From Paraburkholderia sp. PREW-6R (GTDB taxonomy: Bacteria > Pseudomonadota > Gammaproteobacteria > Burkholderiales > Burkholderiaceae), in NCBI RefSeq assembly GCF_039621805.1, contig NZ_CP155073.1, positions 1,612,001 through 1,676,000 of the forward strand: a DNA stretch of 64,000 nucleotides. The letters run 5' to 3'. Below are positions 63,732-64,000 of this stretch, in pieces. Each line of letters starts with the position of its first letter. The first letter of the stretch is position 1. A model generated the notes under the pieces. The model worked only from the letters and a program-made list of their open reading frames with translations, was not told where the DNA came from and made no database searches. Made by a program: the position numbers and the translations under genes.

Positions 63732-64000
63732 ATGACGAACGAGACAAAAGTTGCCCTCATCACCGGCGCCGCGAGCGGCATTGGCGAAGCGACCGCGCAG
63801 TTGCTGGCAGGCCGCGGCTATCGTGTTGCCATCGCCGATCTGCGCGAGGAACCCGCCGCCGCCGCGGCAGAACGAATCCGCGCGAAGGGCTTGGACGCCA
63901 TGCCCGTCAAGGTCGATGTCGCCGACGAAGCCAGCGTCAAGGCCATGATTGAAACCGTGGTGTCCCGATGGGGACGCGTCGATGCCCTCGTCAACAGCGC
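63732..64000 (+). CDS. SDR oxidoreductase, cut by window end
   Basis: The first 89 codons are visible, starting ATG 63732: MTNETKVALITGAASGIGEATAQLLAGRG has the TGAASGIG cofactor motif, DVADEASV lies in the middle and ALVNS (near NNAG) ends the window. The remaining two-thirds, including the catalytic YxxxK, is outside, so substrate and length cannot be judged. Divergent from the CoA-transferase/CitE unit and likely under the same operator. Confidence 0.88.
   Translation, partial: MTNETKVALITGAASGIGEATAQLLAGRGYRVAIADLREEPAAAAAERIRAKGLDAMPVKVDVADEASVKAMIETVVSRWGRVDALVNS

Overview
The window looks like a chromosomal segment of a Burkholderiaceae beta-proteobacterium, most probably Paraburkholderia or a close relative. 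The reasons are uniformly high GC, Burkholderia-style gene content (a nitrate reductase fused to a flavoprotein, FabV, SfnB-type flavoproteins, many LysR/MFS/oxidoreductase modules) and dense, mostly GTG/ATG-started genes. No rRNA, tRNA or CRISPR locus was recognised. The genus is an inference from gene families, not from a marker gene.

Region by region. (1) 1-9.4 kb is a nitrate assimilation locus: an elaborate control region, then nirB, nirD, a large nitrate reductase-diflavin reductase fusion and a NarK-type transporter. The control region holds two GCAC-N7-GTGC dyads 21 bp apart, a sigma-54 -24/-12 element, two hairpins with A1/G4 hexaloops typical of ANTAR targets, and an intrinsic terminator that overlaps the second hairpin. 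Together these suggest nitrogen limitation sensed by NtrC and nitrate sensed by a NasT/NasR-like antiterminator. (2) 9.5-24.1 kb is mixed housekeeping: an AraC regulator, a GST, an orphan Rap1a/Tai-like exported protein, FabV, a class A penicillin-binding protein, an MFS transporter, a GH15 glycosidase, a lipoprotein, a CMD-azoreductase pair, a ClC channel and a MarR regulator. (3) 24.2-29.7 kb is a redox-repair unit: a two-component system divergent from dipZ and an exported MsrA. (4) 29.9-40.8 kb is an oxidoreductase-rich catabolic/sulfur-acquisition region: SDR, LLM monooxygenase, class II aldolase, MFS, LysR, DyP peroxidase, and an operon of two SfnB paralogues plus an FMN monooxygenase.

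(5) 41-53.4 kb carries class I aldolase, AtoE, a dihydrolipoamide dehydrogenase-like enzyme, a 35-codon ORF with a strong ribosome binding site, a GAF-GAF-GGDEF-EAL protein, a glycosyltransferase, an aldose epimerase and an ABC exporter. (6) 53.5-55.27 kb is a complete ISNCY-like insertion sequence whose right end abuts the left-end relic of a second, diverged relative. (7) 55.3-64 kb holds a LysR-dioxygenase-MFS set and a minus-strand run of CaiB CoA-transferase, CitE-like lyase, Nac-like LysR regulator and NudC, divergent from an SDR gene cut by the window edge. An identical 21-bp dyad, GCTATA-N9-TATAGC, lies upstream of both the LysR gene and the CoA-transferase/SDR promoter region and is probably the operator of that LysR protein.

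The most noteworthy observations are the composite nirB control region, the shared Nac-type operator, the adjoining IS relic, an apparent internal deletion in DipZ, the short strongly initiated ORF at 45461, and perfect short tandem arrays at 16.5 kb and 40.8 kb.
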